Part shown: positions 28,926-37,600 of the stretch, one piece after another
Layout of the letters: the number at the start of each line of letters is the position of its first letter
Position numbering within the stretch: the first letter of the stretch is position 1
Assembly (NCBI RefSeq): GCF_900117395.1
Contig: NZ_FPEG01000002.1
Coordinates: 186,001 to 250,000, forward strand
Origin: Agrococcus sp. Marseille-P2731
Lineage (GTDB): Bacteria; Actinomycetota; Actinomycetes; Actinomycetales; Microbacteriaceae
Direction: 5' to 3'
DNA: 64,000 nucleotides
Program-made: the position numbers and the translations under genes
The notes under the pieces: model-generated
Told to the model about the DNA's origin: nothing
Databases searched by the model: none
Seen by the model: the letters and a program-made list of their open reading frames with translations, nothing else

Positions 28926-28955
28926 GTGACAGACAGCGCGTGGATCATGTACTGT
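28926..28955 (+). promoter_or_regulatory. Promoter of tRNA-Ala
   Basis: GTGACA (28926-28931), an 18-base spacer and TACTGT (28950-28955). The mature tRNA begins 37 bases downstream. Confidence 0.55.
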
Positions 28956-28991
28956 GGTGGGGTTGCCCGGGGAAGCCCGGAAGTAGCGATT

Positions 28992-29067
28992 GGGTCTGTG
29001 GCGCAGCTGGTAGCGCACCTGCATGGCATGCAGGGGGTCGGGAGTTCGAGTCTCCCCAGATCCACCA
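28992..29067 (+). tRNA. tRNA-Ala (anticodon GGC), integration target of the island
   Basis: A full cloverleaf can be folded. The acceptor GGGTCTG pairs with CAGATCC (one G-U), the anticodon stem CCTGC/GCAGG encloses the loop ATGGCAT with anticodon GGC, and the T arm is GGGAG-TTCGAGT-CTCCC. Discriminator A is followed by an encoded CCA (29065-29067). The 3' half from 29030 onward is repeated at 56464, so this tRNA was the attachment site of a mobile island. The present 3' end may have been supplied by the island. Confidence 0.97.
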
Positions 29068-29089
29068 ACAACCCCCGTCTGACCGGGGG
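29030..29089 (+). repeat. Left attachment site (attL) of the genomic island
   Basis: A 60-bp direct repeat covering the anticodon-stem 3' side, T arm, acceptor 3' side, CCA and the terminator stem. It matches 56464-56523 at 56 of 60 positions. The two T-stem differences are paired (A-T here, G-C at the right copy), so the tRNA structure is conserved in both. The integrase gene lies inside, 400 bases to the right. Confidence 0.92.
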
Positions 29090-29094
29090 TTTTT
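29071..29094 (+). terminator. Intrinsic terminator of tRNA-Ala
   Basis: Seven-bp stem ACCCCCG/CGGGGGT with loop TCTGAC, followed by a five-T run. The stem is inside the attachment repeat; the right-hand copy lacks the T-run. Confidence 0.85.
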
Positions 29095-29120
29095 CCCTGA
29101 GAGCACCTGCTCGGGTGCCG

Positions 29121-29199
29121 TCCTGAAGTCAGGATTCACGGCAGGTTTGGTGTGGTTCCGCGCTGATGTCCCGGTACGTCCCGGCCACGCCCTTCCAGT
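29121..29199. promoter_or_regulatory. Candidate Xis/integrase arm sites at the left end
   Basis: A perfect palindrome TCCTGA-AG-TCAGGA (29121-29134) and, further right, a direct repeat GTCCCGGTAC / GTCCCGGCCAC. They lie between attL and xis, where arm-type and Xis sites are expected. The function is inferred. Confidence 0.35.
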
Positions 29200-29257
29200 A
29201 CCGGTAGCTCCTCGACTTCGCCGGAGTGGCCCGCCGAGCGCCGTCTATGCGGTTAGC

Positions 29258-29494
29258 GTGACCAGCGCCCCATCCGTTCCCACCGGAGTCCTCCTCGTGC
29301 CGATCGACCTGCTCCAGCTCTCGCCGGGCGTCCTCCTACGCGAACGCGACGTGGCCGCTGCCCTCCACATCAGCGTCAAGACGCTGCAACACCACCGGCA
29401 GCGCGGCACCGGCCCCCGCTTCGTCCGGTTGGGCAGGCACGTGCGGTACTACGCCGGCGACGTGGTCACGTGGATCGAGGCGAACCGTGCCTAG
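29258..29494 (+). CDS. xis: Excisionase-like HTH protein (first of four in the island)
   Basis: A small MerR/Xis-type winged-helix protein. The core is LRERDVAAALHISVKTLQHHRQRGTGPRFVRLGRHVRYYAGDVVTWIEANRA: a helix-turn-helix (EVAxxL-xVSxxTL) followed by the wing (GPRFxRLGRxVRY) and the terminal DVxxWI helix. Such proteins control integrase direction. GTG 29258 gives 78 residues and aligns with the start of the second copy at 31383; GTG 29297 is an alternative. The stop overlaps the integrase GTG by eight bases, a standard xis-int coupling. Confidence 0.82.
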   Translation: MTSAPSVPTGVLLVPIDLLQLSPGVLLRERDVAAALHISVKTLQHHRQRGTGPRFVRLGRHVRYYAGDVVTWIEANRA

Positions 29495-30740
29495 GCCACG
29501 ACTCGAGCCGGGCACCTGGGGCGTCATCAGCATCACAACGCTGCCGGGCGGTCGCTACCAAGCGCGCGGGCACTTTCGTGAGCTTGACGGCCGCGACCGC
29601 CGGCCGAGCGCGATCGGGGATACGCCGGAAGCTGCAGAGGCGGCGTTGCGCGCTCGGACGGCGTTCCTCACGCGGGAGGACGCCTATGTCTCCGACCACT
29701 CCACCGTCGACGAGCTGGCGCTCTGGTGGCTCGACCGCAAGCGCTCACTCGGCCCCCTGGCTGCCGGCACGCTCGAGAACTACACCACCGACGCTAAGCA
29801 CGTCGTCGAGCACTTCGGCCAGCTGCGGCTGAGCGAATTGACAAGTGCCCGGTGCGAGACCATCATCCGGACGCTCGCGAAGCGCGACGCGCCGCTGGCC
29901 CGACGAGTGCACAAAACCCTGAAGGCGATGCTCGCCGATGCCGTCCGGATCGACGCGCGCAAGACGAATCCGCTAGCAGCGTTCGCGGCTCCTAGGCTCC
30001 CGAAGCCGGAGATTTACACGCTGGCCCCGGAACAAGCAGCGATCCTGAGCGGGGCGTACCGCGAATGGCTCAGCAAGCGCGACAAGCCCGGTCCCATACC
30101 CGACCCACGAGTCGCGGACATGCTCGACGCGCTGCTCGCCGTGGGGCTCCGGATCGGAGAGCTGCTCGCAGTGCGCCACTGCGACCTGCGCCTCGACGAC
30201 GCCACGCCAACGCTCCGCCTCACGGCGACGCTGACGGACGGCAAGAAGGGCGAGCCGGTCTGGCAGCCGCACCCGAAAGCCGCTCGCCAGCAGCGCACCA
30301 TCGTGCTGCCGGCGCTCGCCGTGACAGCCCTGCGACCGTACGTCGACGGCAGTGCGAGTCGCTCTCCCGTCTTCCCGAACCGACGCGGCGGGTGGACTCG
30401 GCCGGGCAACGTGCGTCGTATCCTCCGCAACTTCCGTGATGAGTGGAGCGAGCCCCTAGAGCGAGCCGGCATCCGGCATGGTCAGGTGACTGCGCACCTG
30501 CTCCGGCGCACGCTGGCCACCCTCATCGCGAACGAGGCGGGGATCTACCGGGCGACGGAACAGCTGGGTCACGCTTCCGTTCTCACGACCGAGCGGCACT
30601 ACGTCACGCCCGCGCCTGTGGTTGGGGAAGCGTCTGCGGCGCTCATCGACTCGCTATTCGCCGTCGACCCGGCTCTGACCTCAGGCGACGGCGACCAAGA
30701 GGTCAAGGATGAAGATGGCGCGGCGCTTGAGCACGGTTGA
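29487..30740 (+). CDS. int: Tyrosine site-specific integrase of the island
   Basis: A 417-residue tyrosine recombinase that integrates the island into tRNA-Ala. An N-terminal arm-binding and SAM-like core-binding region (about residues 1-165) precedes the catalytic domain. Catalytic residues seen are the first Arg in VGLRIGELLAVRHCDL (near 221), the H-x-x-R box in TAHLLRRTLATLI (near 337-340), the second His in LGHASVLTTERHYV (near 361) and the nucleophilic Tyr in RHYV (near 372). It appears complete, so the island may still be mobile if excision sites are functional. A fragment of a close relative lies at 52430. Confidence 0.94.
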   Translation: MPRPRLEPGTWGVISITTLPGGRYQARGHFRELDGRDRRPSAIGDTPEAAEAALRARTAFLTREDAYVSDHSTVDELALWWLDRKRSLGPLAAGTLENYTTDAKHVVEHFGQLRLSELTSARCETIIRTLAKRDAPLARRVHKTLKAMLADAVRIDARKTNPLAAFAAPRLPKPEIYTLAPEQAAILSGAYREWLSKRDKPGPIPDPRVADMLDALLAVGLRIGELLAVRHCDLRLDDATPTLRLTATLTDGKKGEPVWQPHPKAARQQRTIVLPALAVTALRPYVDGSASRSPVFPNRRGGWTRPGNVRRILRNFRDEWSEPLERAGIRHGQVTAHLLRRTLATLIANEAGIYRATEQLGHASVLTTERHYVTPAPVVGEASAALIDSLFAVDPALTSGDGDQEVKDEDGAALEHG

Positions 30741-31062
30741 GCCGACGATCGACGAGATCGTGCGCTTCCTCAGCGACGGACTCGGGCGGCCGCTGCTGGC
30801 GCTCACCGTTGGCGTGCGTCGTCGCACGCTAGCGAGCTGGCTCAGGAAGAGTTTCAGTCCCTCGCCTCGCTCGCAGGTGCGGCTCATCGGCGCCTTCACC
30901 GTCTGGAACATCGTGGCTGAGGTAGAAGCGCCAGAAACCGTTCGCGCGTGGTTCATGGGCATGAAGGACGCGCTTGACGACTACTCGCCGGCCGAAGTCA
31001 TCGCGGAAGGGCGGATCGAAGAAGTTGCAGCGGTGGCGCGCGCCTACGTGCAGCGAAGCTGA
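30709..31062 (+). CDS. Orphan MbcA/ParS/Xre-like antitoxin-type HTH protein
   Basis: A 117-residue protein overlapping the end of int by 32 bases. The N-terminal half has an Xre-like helical region (LALTVGVRRRTLASWLRK). The C-terminal half (NIVAEVEAPETVRAWFMGMKD ... YSPAEVIAEGRIEEVAAVARAYV) resembles the toxin-binding domain of MbcA/ParS/Xre antitoxins, which pair with RES-domain toxins. No RES toxin is encoded beside it; the next gene is another Xis-like protein. It may be a stranded antitoxin or a regulator of the island. The family call is from pattern only. Confidence 0.6.
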   Translation: MKMARRLSTVEPTIDEIVRFLSDGLGRPLLALTVGVRRRTLASWLRKSFSPSPRSQVRLIGAFTVWNIVAEVEAPETVRAWFMGMKDALDDYSPAEVIAEGRIEEVAAVARAYVQRS

Positions 31063-31382
31063 CAGGCGTCCTCGATAAGACGCTCCCTCCTGCGCCATGT
31101 GCTCGGGTATCGCCTGCAACAGCCGCCGGTGGCGCCGGTGTGCTGCACCGCGGCGGGAACGCGTCTCGCGGCTCCCTGTTCATCACCCGTCGGCGACCGT
31201 GGTCGTCCCACCGCCTGTCGGCTGCCATAGATCGGGCCGTACGGACTTCGAAATGGCGGCACACCGATGAGCCGCCGCTACGCTCGCTCAGGGTTGGGCG
31301 AGACCGGGCGTTGGAGTCAGAGCAGTTGCGGCCGGACTGCTCTCGTATGTCTTGTCCGCTCGCTCCCGCAGATGTACTTCGC
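31063..31382. other. Intergenic stretch before the second xis-like gene
   Basis: About 320 bases with no convincing gene. Its end contains the 12-base motif CTCCCGCAGATG (31363-31374), which is repeated exactly upstream of the fourth xis-like gene at 52033-52044. Confidence 0.5.
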
Positions 31383-31616
31383 ATGGCAACCACATCCACC
31401 AAAGTCCATGTTCCCGCCGTGGACCTCTTCGCGATCTCTCCTGGCACCCTGGTTGATCCAGAGTTCCTCAGCGCGGTGCTCGGTATCTCCTTGAAGACGC
31501 TCCGCAACTGGCGCGACGCCGAACGGGGCCCGCGGGCGATGCGCTACGCCCGTGTGGTCAAGTACAAGGTTGGCGACGTCACACGCTGGCTGGAGAACCA
31601 GGAAAACGAGGACTGA
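31383..31616 (+). CDS. Excisionase-like HTH protein (second copy)
   Basis: A 77-residue Xis/MerR-type DNA-binding protein related to the one at 29258. The segment SPGTLVDPEFLSAVLGISLKTLRNWRDAE is the HTH. The wing is RYARVVKYKVGDVTRWLENQ. It is not followed by an integrase but by the SIR2 module in the opposite direction, so it has either lost its partner or serves as a transcription factor. A degenerate copy of this particular version, sharing VDPEF and RYARxVKYK, lies at 46006-46186. Confidence 0.78.
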   Translation: MATTSTKVHVPAVDLFAISPGTLVDPEFLSAVLGISLKTLRNWRDAERGPRAMRYARVVKYKVGDVTRWLENQENED

Positions 31617-31721
31617 CGCGCTGTCAGCCTCGGGAGGCTCGACAGGGGATGCCCTAGCGCCCCGTACAGTCGAAGCAACGATCGCCATTCAACTCGCGCG
31701 AGCCAACGGTTTGAGCTGCGG

Positions 31722-33308
31722 CTACGGGAGTTTGTTCACGACGTAGTCATAGAAACACACGCACTTGATCCAGCCGGTCATGTCGGTCAGCCTTCCCGCG
31801 TCGAGAAGCCCGACGTGCTCGAGCAAGAAAACCCTTAGCGATTGCGGATCGATCTCTCCGGGCTCGAGGAACGGAATGACAAGCAATGCGTCGCTCAGGG
31901 AGGCGCCGGCAATCAAGGCGTCGAGGTCTGGGTACTGAGCGAGTAGGCGTTGCGCACGCTTGTGGAAGTACCCGGTCTCGGAGCCTCGCAGCGGGGTGAG
32001 TCCCACTCGAACTCGCGCCCGGATGCCCTTGCTGACTCGCGCACCCTCCACCAAGGCACCTTCCTCGTCGAGCAAGCCAGCCCCTCGGAGGTACAGGTGG
32101 ATCGGGGCGTGGGTGCGGGCGTTCACAAAAGTGGGCAGTACCTCCTCCACGATCGTCGCGTACTGCTCGGGATCGAGCTGCGGCTCGAGCACGTCGAGGA
32201 GCAGGTCGCGACGTGCGAGCCCCGTGAGCCCCTTTTCTTTTAGGCGGCTTGAGATGCCCACACCAATGACGACATCCACCTGGCTGAGCTCGGTATCCGA
32301 CTCGATATCTGACACCACCACCGTGCCGGACGGTTCGCTGGTGCGCACCAGCTCATAGATCTGATCCACGAGGTGTCGAAGAATCCGCGCGGGGAAGCGA
32401 CGCTTTAGTAGGCCGAGAACCTCGAAGACCTCGAGGAAGTCCGGTGCGGTCACAAGATGTATCGGGATACTCACGCGATCGAGCGCGAAGGTGGAGGGTG
32501 CGATCCGTGGCTTGTCTACCGATGGGTCCCAACTGACAAAGATCAACCGATCCTCGAGCTGGTGGAGGTTCTCGTTGGTCAGGATCGCCGCGATGCTCGT
32601 GACGATGTCGCGCACGTTGTCGTCTGTCAAGGAGTAGCCGATGAAGATGACGGGGTGCTCGACGAAGATAGTGAGCAACTTGGCGGCAAGGTATGGGTTG
32701 CGCTCCCGGAAGAGAGTGAAGTCCTGCGCAGTAATGACAAGCGATTCCGGGTCTGCCACGCTGCCGTGGATCTTGTAGATCTCGGCGACACCACGAGGGT
32801 CCTTGAAGAGCAATCCGTCTTGCCCCACGTACGGGACGAAATCGGGAAACACGTACTCAAGGATCGTGTCGAAGTTGGTGGTGATGATGCCCTCGACGAC
32901 GGCTGAGCGTAACGCTTCCAGTTCGTCGTTGAGGGTGCCCTCCTCCGGCAGAGCATCCACCGCCGACGAAAGTGACTGAGCTACTTCGATCTTGAGAGGC
33001 GATGCGCGTGTACGGGGCGACGGGTACCGCTGGCGACTCTCGGCGAACTCCTCGGCGCTCCACCACAAGTCGTGCAGTTCCTCCGCGATCATCGTCGCCA
33101 CCGTGGGGAGGTCACCGTCGGCGCTGGAGAAGAACTGAGCGTACGGTTTCGATGTCTTCTGCGCGAGCACCGTGAGGAGCTCGGTCCAAGTCGGCGTTCC
33201 CGCGTAGCGCTTCGAGAAGCCGCTTCCGACGAACAGGAAGGGAGCGGTGGGGAAGCGGTTCAGGTGTGCGAATAGCTCGGCTGAGAACTCGGAACGGGGA
33301 GTGGTCAC
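31722..33308 (-). CDS. SIR2-like domain protein, putative NADase defence effector
   Basis: A protein of about 528 residues. The N-terminal SIR2-like NAD-binding fold shows FLFVGSGFSKRYAG (residues 25-38), the TNFD motif in GIITTNFDTILEYVFPDF (near 143), YKIHGSVADP and IFIGYSLTDDNVRDIV (near 223). The C-terminal half (about 290-528) is an unrecognised helical/sensor-like region. SIR2-like NADases deplete NAD+ in several phage-defence systems, so an abortive-infection role is likely but inferred. GTG 33308 overlaps the DUF3223 stop in a GTGA quartet; an in-frame GTG at 33317 would add three residues. A/T-ending codons are more frequent than in host genes. Confidence 0.82.
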   Translation of the reverse strand: MTTPRSEFSAELFAHLNRFPTAPFLFVGSGFSKRYAGTPTWTELLTVLAQKTSKPYAQFFSSADGDLPTVATMIAEELHDLWWSAEEFAESRQRYPSPRTRASPLKIEVAQSLSSAVDALPEEGTLNDELEALRSAVVEGIITTNFDTILEYVFPDFVPYVGQDGLLFKDPRGVAEIYKIHGSVADPESLVITAQDFTLFRERNPYLAAKLLTIFVEHPVIFIGYSLTDDNVRDIVTSIAAILTNENLHQLEDRLIFVSWDPSVDKPRIAPSTFALDRVSIPIHLVTAPDFLEVFEVLGLLKRRFPARILRHLVDQIYELVRTSEPSGTVVVSDIESDTELSQVDVVIGVGISSRLKEKGLTGLARRDLLLDVLEPQLDPEQYATIVEEVLPTFVNARTHAPIHLYLRGAGLLDEEGALVEGARVSKGIRARVRVGLTPLRGSETGYFHKRAQRLLAQYPDLDALIAGASLSDALLVIPFLEPGEIDPQSLRVFLLEHVGLLDAGRLTDMTGWIKCVCFYDYVVNKLP

Positions 33309-34015
33309 GGGGCCCACCCCGAAGCGACGCTTCTGGAGCGGCGGGCTGCCTCAGACGTGCTCGCGATACCGAGGCTCGCATGGCGGTCATGGAAGTCTAG
33401 CCATCTCGCCTCGAGAGCAGGATCGGTGAGGCCACTGCCGATCTGCACTCCTCCGCCGCCGGAGTCGACGTCGATCGCTCGCCAGCCGCCTTCTGTGACG
33501 GCGAAGGCGCTGCTTAACTCCGACCAGCTCGGTCGGAGGTAGATGACTTGCGCGTCGGCTCGCGAAAGCGGCACACCGGTCAAGTCGCTCACGGACGTAG
33601 ATCTAGCCGCGAAGCGCGCGTCGCGGAAGGCCATCCGGCGGCTCTCCGCCGCTAGACGCAGCGCTTCCTTGACCCGCGACTCCTGCGACTCCTGGCGGAT
33701 GGCCGTCCGGTAGCTGAAGTCGACCGTGGTTCCGTCGAGTCGGCGTATCCAGATCCCGACCGCGTCGCTCCTGACAGCCTGCCGGTCGCCGTCGCCTGTT
33801 CGGCCGACGAAGAAGCTGTCTACGCCGGCCCCCCGCTTCTCGGCAGCCTCGGGATGGCGATCGAGCACTTCCATGAGCATCCGATCATGCACAGGATCGG
33901 TGATGTCCTGGTACAAGGCGTACCCCGAGTCGTTCAGGATCGCCCTGAATGCAGCTTCGGCGGCCTTCTTCGACGGCCACGAGAAACTGTCGAGCACTAC
34001 GGGCTGCGAAGCCAT
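33305..34015 (-). CDS. DUF3223 (DCL-like) protein paired with the SIR2 gene
   Basis: A 236-residue protein. Residues 8-105 match the DUF3223/DCL pattern: SFSWPSKKAAEAAFRAIL, then LMEVLDRHPEAAEKRGAG and IWIRRLDGTTVDFSYRTAI. In plants DCL proteins take part in plastid rRNA maturation; bacterial DUF3223 has no established role. The C-terminal 120 residues are unrecognised. ATG 34015 follows GAGGAG by five bases. The stop overlaps the SIR2 start, so both proteins are made together and probably act together, for example as sensor and NADase effector (inference). Confidence 0.75.
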   Translation of the reverse strand: MASQPVVLDSFSWPSKKAAEAAFRAILNDSGYALYQDITDPVHDRMLMEVLDRHPEAAEKRGAGVDSFFVGRTGDGDRQAVRSDAVGIWIRRLDGTTVDFSYRTAIRQESQESRVKEALRLAAESRRMAFRDARFAARSTSVSDLTGVPLSRADAQVIYLRPSWSELSSAFAVTEGGWRAIDVDSGGGGVQIGSGLTDPALEARWLDFHDRHASLGIASTSEAARRSRSVASGWAP

Positions 34016-34202
34016 GGAACTCCTCGTCGATCGTCACGGAGATACTTCGCCGCAATCTACCGCGTGTCGTGCCGGCCCCTACGCCCTGCGGTTACACGAA
34101 CGATCGTTTGTGATGCGGGAGTGGATGCCGGGCCCGCAAGCGTGTGGAAGTGGATTCTGGCGTCTCGATACCCTGCATCACAATCAACGTCTCAGAACGC
34201 GG

Positions 34203-34520
34203 CTAGGTCAACGGGTTCTGAGAGGGCGTGGTCTCGCTCGCGATCAGGGCGGCGCCGGCGGACCCGCGGCTGAGCGGCACTCCCGCCCGTCTTCTGTGCG
34301 GGACAACTTCCTCTCGACATGTCGCCTCGAGGACTGGCCGCATGCTGTCAAGCTCTGCCACCAGCGTCGTCAGCAGCGCGTCGCGGTCCTGAGCCAGCGA
34401 ACGCTGCTCGATGCGCCGTGCGCGGACCACGAACGCTGACAGGTTCGCGTTGTGTCGAGTTCCGGCTTCTTGCAGAGTCTTCTCACCCATCGGTGGCATC
34501 TTCCCAAGTCCGACGGCCAC
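34203..34520 (-). CDS. Hypothetical protein upstream of the DUF3223-SIR2 pair
   Basis: A 105-residue ORF of unknown function on the same strand as the DUF3223-SIR2 operon, 187 bases upstream of it. The middle part (FVVRARRIEQRSLAQDRDALLTTLVAELDSMRPVLEA) looks like a genuine amphipathic helical protein. The first 25 residues and the end are less convincing. GTG 34520 is the longest start; ATG starts lie a few codons downstream. It may belong to the module or be non-coding. Confidence 0.4.
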   Translation of the reverse strand: MAVGLGKMPPMGEKTLQEAGTRHNANLSAFVVRARRIEQRSLAQDRDALLTTLVAELDSMRPVLEATCREEVVPHRRRAGVPLSRGSAGAALIASETTPSQNPLT

Positions 34521-34584
34521 ACCGCTGGCGACGACACGGTCGCAGTCGCGGCCGCGGCGGTGCCCGGCGCACGTTCCCCCGATT

Positions 34585-34624
34585 AGAGTGCTGTGAGTGT
34601 CGGATTACATGAAGTAGGCACTCT
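34585..34624. promoter_or_regulatory. Inverted repeat upstream of the SNF2-DUF1156-DUF499 operon
   Basis: AGAGTGC (34585-34591) and GCACTCT (34618-34624) form a 7-bp inverted repeat about 70 bases before the helicase start, in the gap between two divergent modules. It may be a regulator site. Confidence 0.3.
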
Positions 34625-34693
34625 CCGCCCCGAATTCGCTGCGGCGGCGACCAGTAGCGGGACGGTACCGCCGGTGACAACGGAGAGGATGTC

Positions 34694-37600
34694 GTGACGA
34701 GCACGCCCATCCCGCTGCCCGATCCAGGTGCGCAGGTGACCATCGACGGTCAGTTGGTCACCGTGATCTCGGCGACACCGACGCTGACCGGCGCCGAGCT
34801 GATTTTCAGCCGCAGCGACGGTTCGCTCGACCGGGCGTCGCTGGATGCCGCCGACCTTGCCCGCGCGCACGTGCCGGTCAACGACGCTGGTGGCCACCCG
34901 GAACGCGCGCTGACCGGGCTGTGGGGCCGGTGGATGCAGTACGCCGTGCCGCGTATCCGCTCGGCGGTGCTGGCAACACGCCCGCTGAAGCCCTTCGCCC
35001 ACCAGGACGAGGCCGTCTTCACCCACATGCTGGCGCAGCCGCGGCTGCGGTTCCTTCTCGCCGATGAGCCCGGTACCGGCAAGACGATCATGACCGGGAT
35101 GTATGTCGCCGAGGGCACTCGGCGCGGCCTGATCCCCGGACAGACTGTCATCGTCGTTCCCGCCCACCTGGTCGAGAAGTGGCGCCGCGACCTGCACCGC
35201 TACTTCGCGATCGAGGCCGACCGGCTCACCCCCGAGCTCGCCCGCGACCCGAAGGAGCTCGACCCGCGGGTCAGCGTATGGGTCGTCTCGGTGGACCTGT
35301 TCACGTACAACAACGACGTGCGCCGCAAGGTCGCCGGCGCCCGCGCCTCCTGGTCGCTGGCCGTCTTCGACGAGGCGCACCGCCTCACCCCGACGTCGCA
35401 GTACCTCACCGCCGCTCGTGAACTGTCGGTGCGCACCCATCACCTGCTGCTGCTCACCGCCACGCCGCACCGCGGCAAGGAGCACTTCTTCCGCGGCTTG
35501 CTGAACCTGCTCGACCCGACGCTCTACCCCTGGGATCCGCGGCAGACCGAGTACGACAACGCGCTGCGCCCAAGCACCCTGTCCTTCCTGCGCCGCATGA
35601 AGGAGGAGCTCAAGGACCTCGAGGGGCGCCCGCTGTTCCCGCCGCGGTACGCCGAAACCGTTCAGGTCGACCTCACCGGTCCGGAGGAGGCCGCCTACAC
35701 CGCGGTCATGGACTACGTCGACGCCTTCTACGGTGAGAACGCCACCCTGGCCCGGTCGATCTACGGCAAGCGCGCCGCCTCCTCGATCGTCGCGGCCGCC
35801 GCCACTATCCGCCGCCGTGAGGAGGCGCTGCGCGGCCCGGCCAGCGGCCGCACCGACGCGCCCGTCCCCGAGGAGTTCGTCGGCGTCGGCGCCGACCTGG
35901 AGTTCGAGGTCGCGGACGACGACGCCTGGCAGCGCGCCGAGGAAACGGTCGTCGGCGCCCGCAGCCGGAACAAGGGTGAGGAGCTCGACCGGATCGGCGC
36001 GGTGCTGGACACCCTGAAGCAGGCGGCCGCCGAGCAGCCGACGAAGTGGCGGCTGGCCTGCGAGCTGATGGGCAAGCACGGCATCCGTCCCGGTGAGGGC
36101 CAGCTGCTGGTGTTCACCGAGTTCGCCGACACCGCCCGTTGGCTGGCCGGCGAGTTCGCCGCCGCCGGGTTCACCGTCGACACCCTCGAGGGCGCCGTCG
36201 GCCATCGTGAGCGCGACCAGCTGCAGCAGCGCTTCCTCGACGGCCAGTTCCAGGTGCTCGTCAGCACCGATGCCGGCGGCGAGGGCATCGACCTGCAGTC
36301 CGCGCACGTGATGCTCGACTGGGACATCCCATGGTCGCTGGTCCGCCTGGAGCAGCGGATGGGCCGGCTGCACCGCATCGGTCAGAAGAACGCCGTGCAC
36401 ATCTACCACCTGGTCGCCCCCGCTACCCGCGAAGGCCGCGTCCAGGAGGTCATGCTGCAGAACCTGGAGACCGCCGGGCAGTCCCTCGGCGGCCGGATCT
36501 TCGACCTGCTCGACGCCACCGCTGCCCGCGCCGGGTTCGACTACGGCCGTGCCCTCGTCGAGGCCCAGCGCGGTACCGCGGTGCAGGTGTCAGTGCCTGA
36601 CGCGCAGGAGCTCCTCGACGTCGCCCGCGAGCTGGTCGCCGACGAGGACCGGTTGCACACCCCGGCCAACACCGCCGAGGCGGTGGCCCGTTTCCGCGCT
36701 GACCGGCTCGAGGCGATCAACCCGGTCATCGTCGACGCGTTCGTCGACCAGCTGGCCCGCGCCCGGACCTGGGCGCTGGGTCCAGGCCCGGCGAAGGGCA
36801 TCCGCGAGGTCAGCGCCCGGGTTCCGCTCCCGCCCGCACTCGGCGGCGGACTCGAGCGGCTCATCGCCGCCGACGGCGCCTCGGTGCGTCAGGCGATCAA
36901 CGACGGCGCCCAGGGCCTCGACGACGTCGTGGTCCTCGGCCCGACCGAGGAGCCGTTCGCGGAGCTGGTCGACCTGGCCTTGACCGCGGGAGAGACCGAG
37001 CTCATCCGCGGCACGGAGCTGATCGACACGGCCGCGCTGACCGGCTACACGCTGCTCATCTACGACGGTGAGGTCGAGGCCCACGACGGCGTCCGCCGGC
37101 ACCGCCGCAAGGCGCCGCTGCTCATCCGGTTCTCCGGGGCCGGTGCGTTCGAGATCGGCTGGGAATCGCTGATGACCCTGCGCCCGGACACCACCGGCAC
37201 CCCTGCGGCGGCGTCCTTGCCGCCCGCGGTGCGCACCGAGGGCATGACCCAGGCGCAGACCGCACTCACCCGTGAGGTCGAGCGTGTCCGCACCGAACGG
37301 AGCGCCTGGGTGGTGAAGGCCCGTGAGCAGCTTGACCAGGTCGAGTACCGCTACCTCGACGAGCTCGACGAGCTGCCGGCCGGCATCCGCCGCGAGCGGC
37401 GCGAGGCCTTCGCCGCGCTCAAGGCCGAGCGCCTGCGGCAGCTGGAGGACATCGGCAAGGTCACCGGCACCGCCCCGCGGCTCATAGGCTGGGCGCAGGT
37501 GGCCGCCGGCGCTCGCAGCGCGGAACTCGGCTACGACCCCGACAGCGAGAAGGCTGCCATCACCACCGTGCTCGAGGAGCTGGAGCGGCTGGGCTACGTC

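Noticed and set aside
31140-31382. Long N-terminal extension of the second xis-like gene
   Set aside because: The added 81 codons have no similarity to Xis proteins, and ATG 31383 aligns with the start of the first copy.
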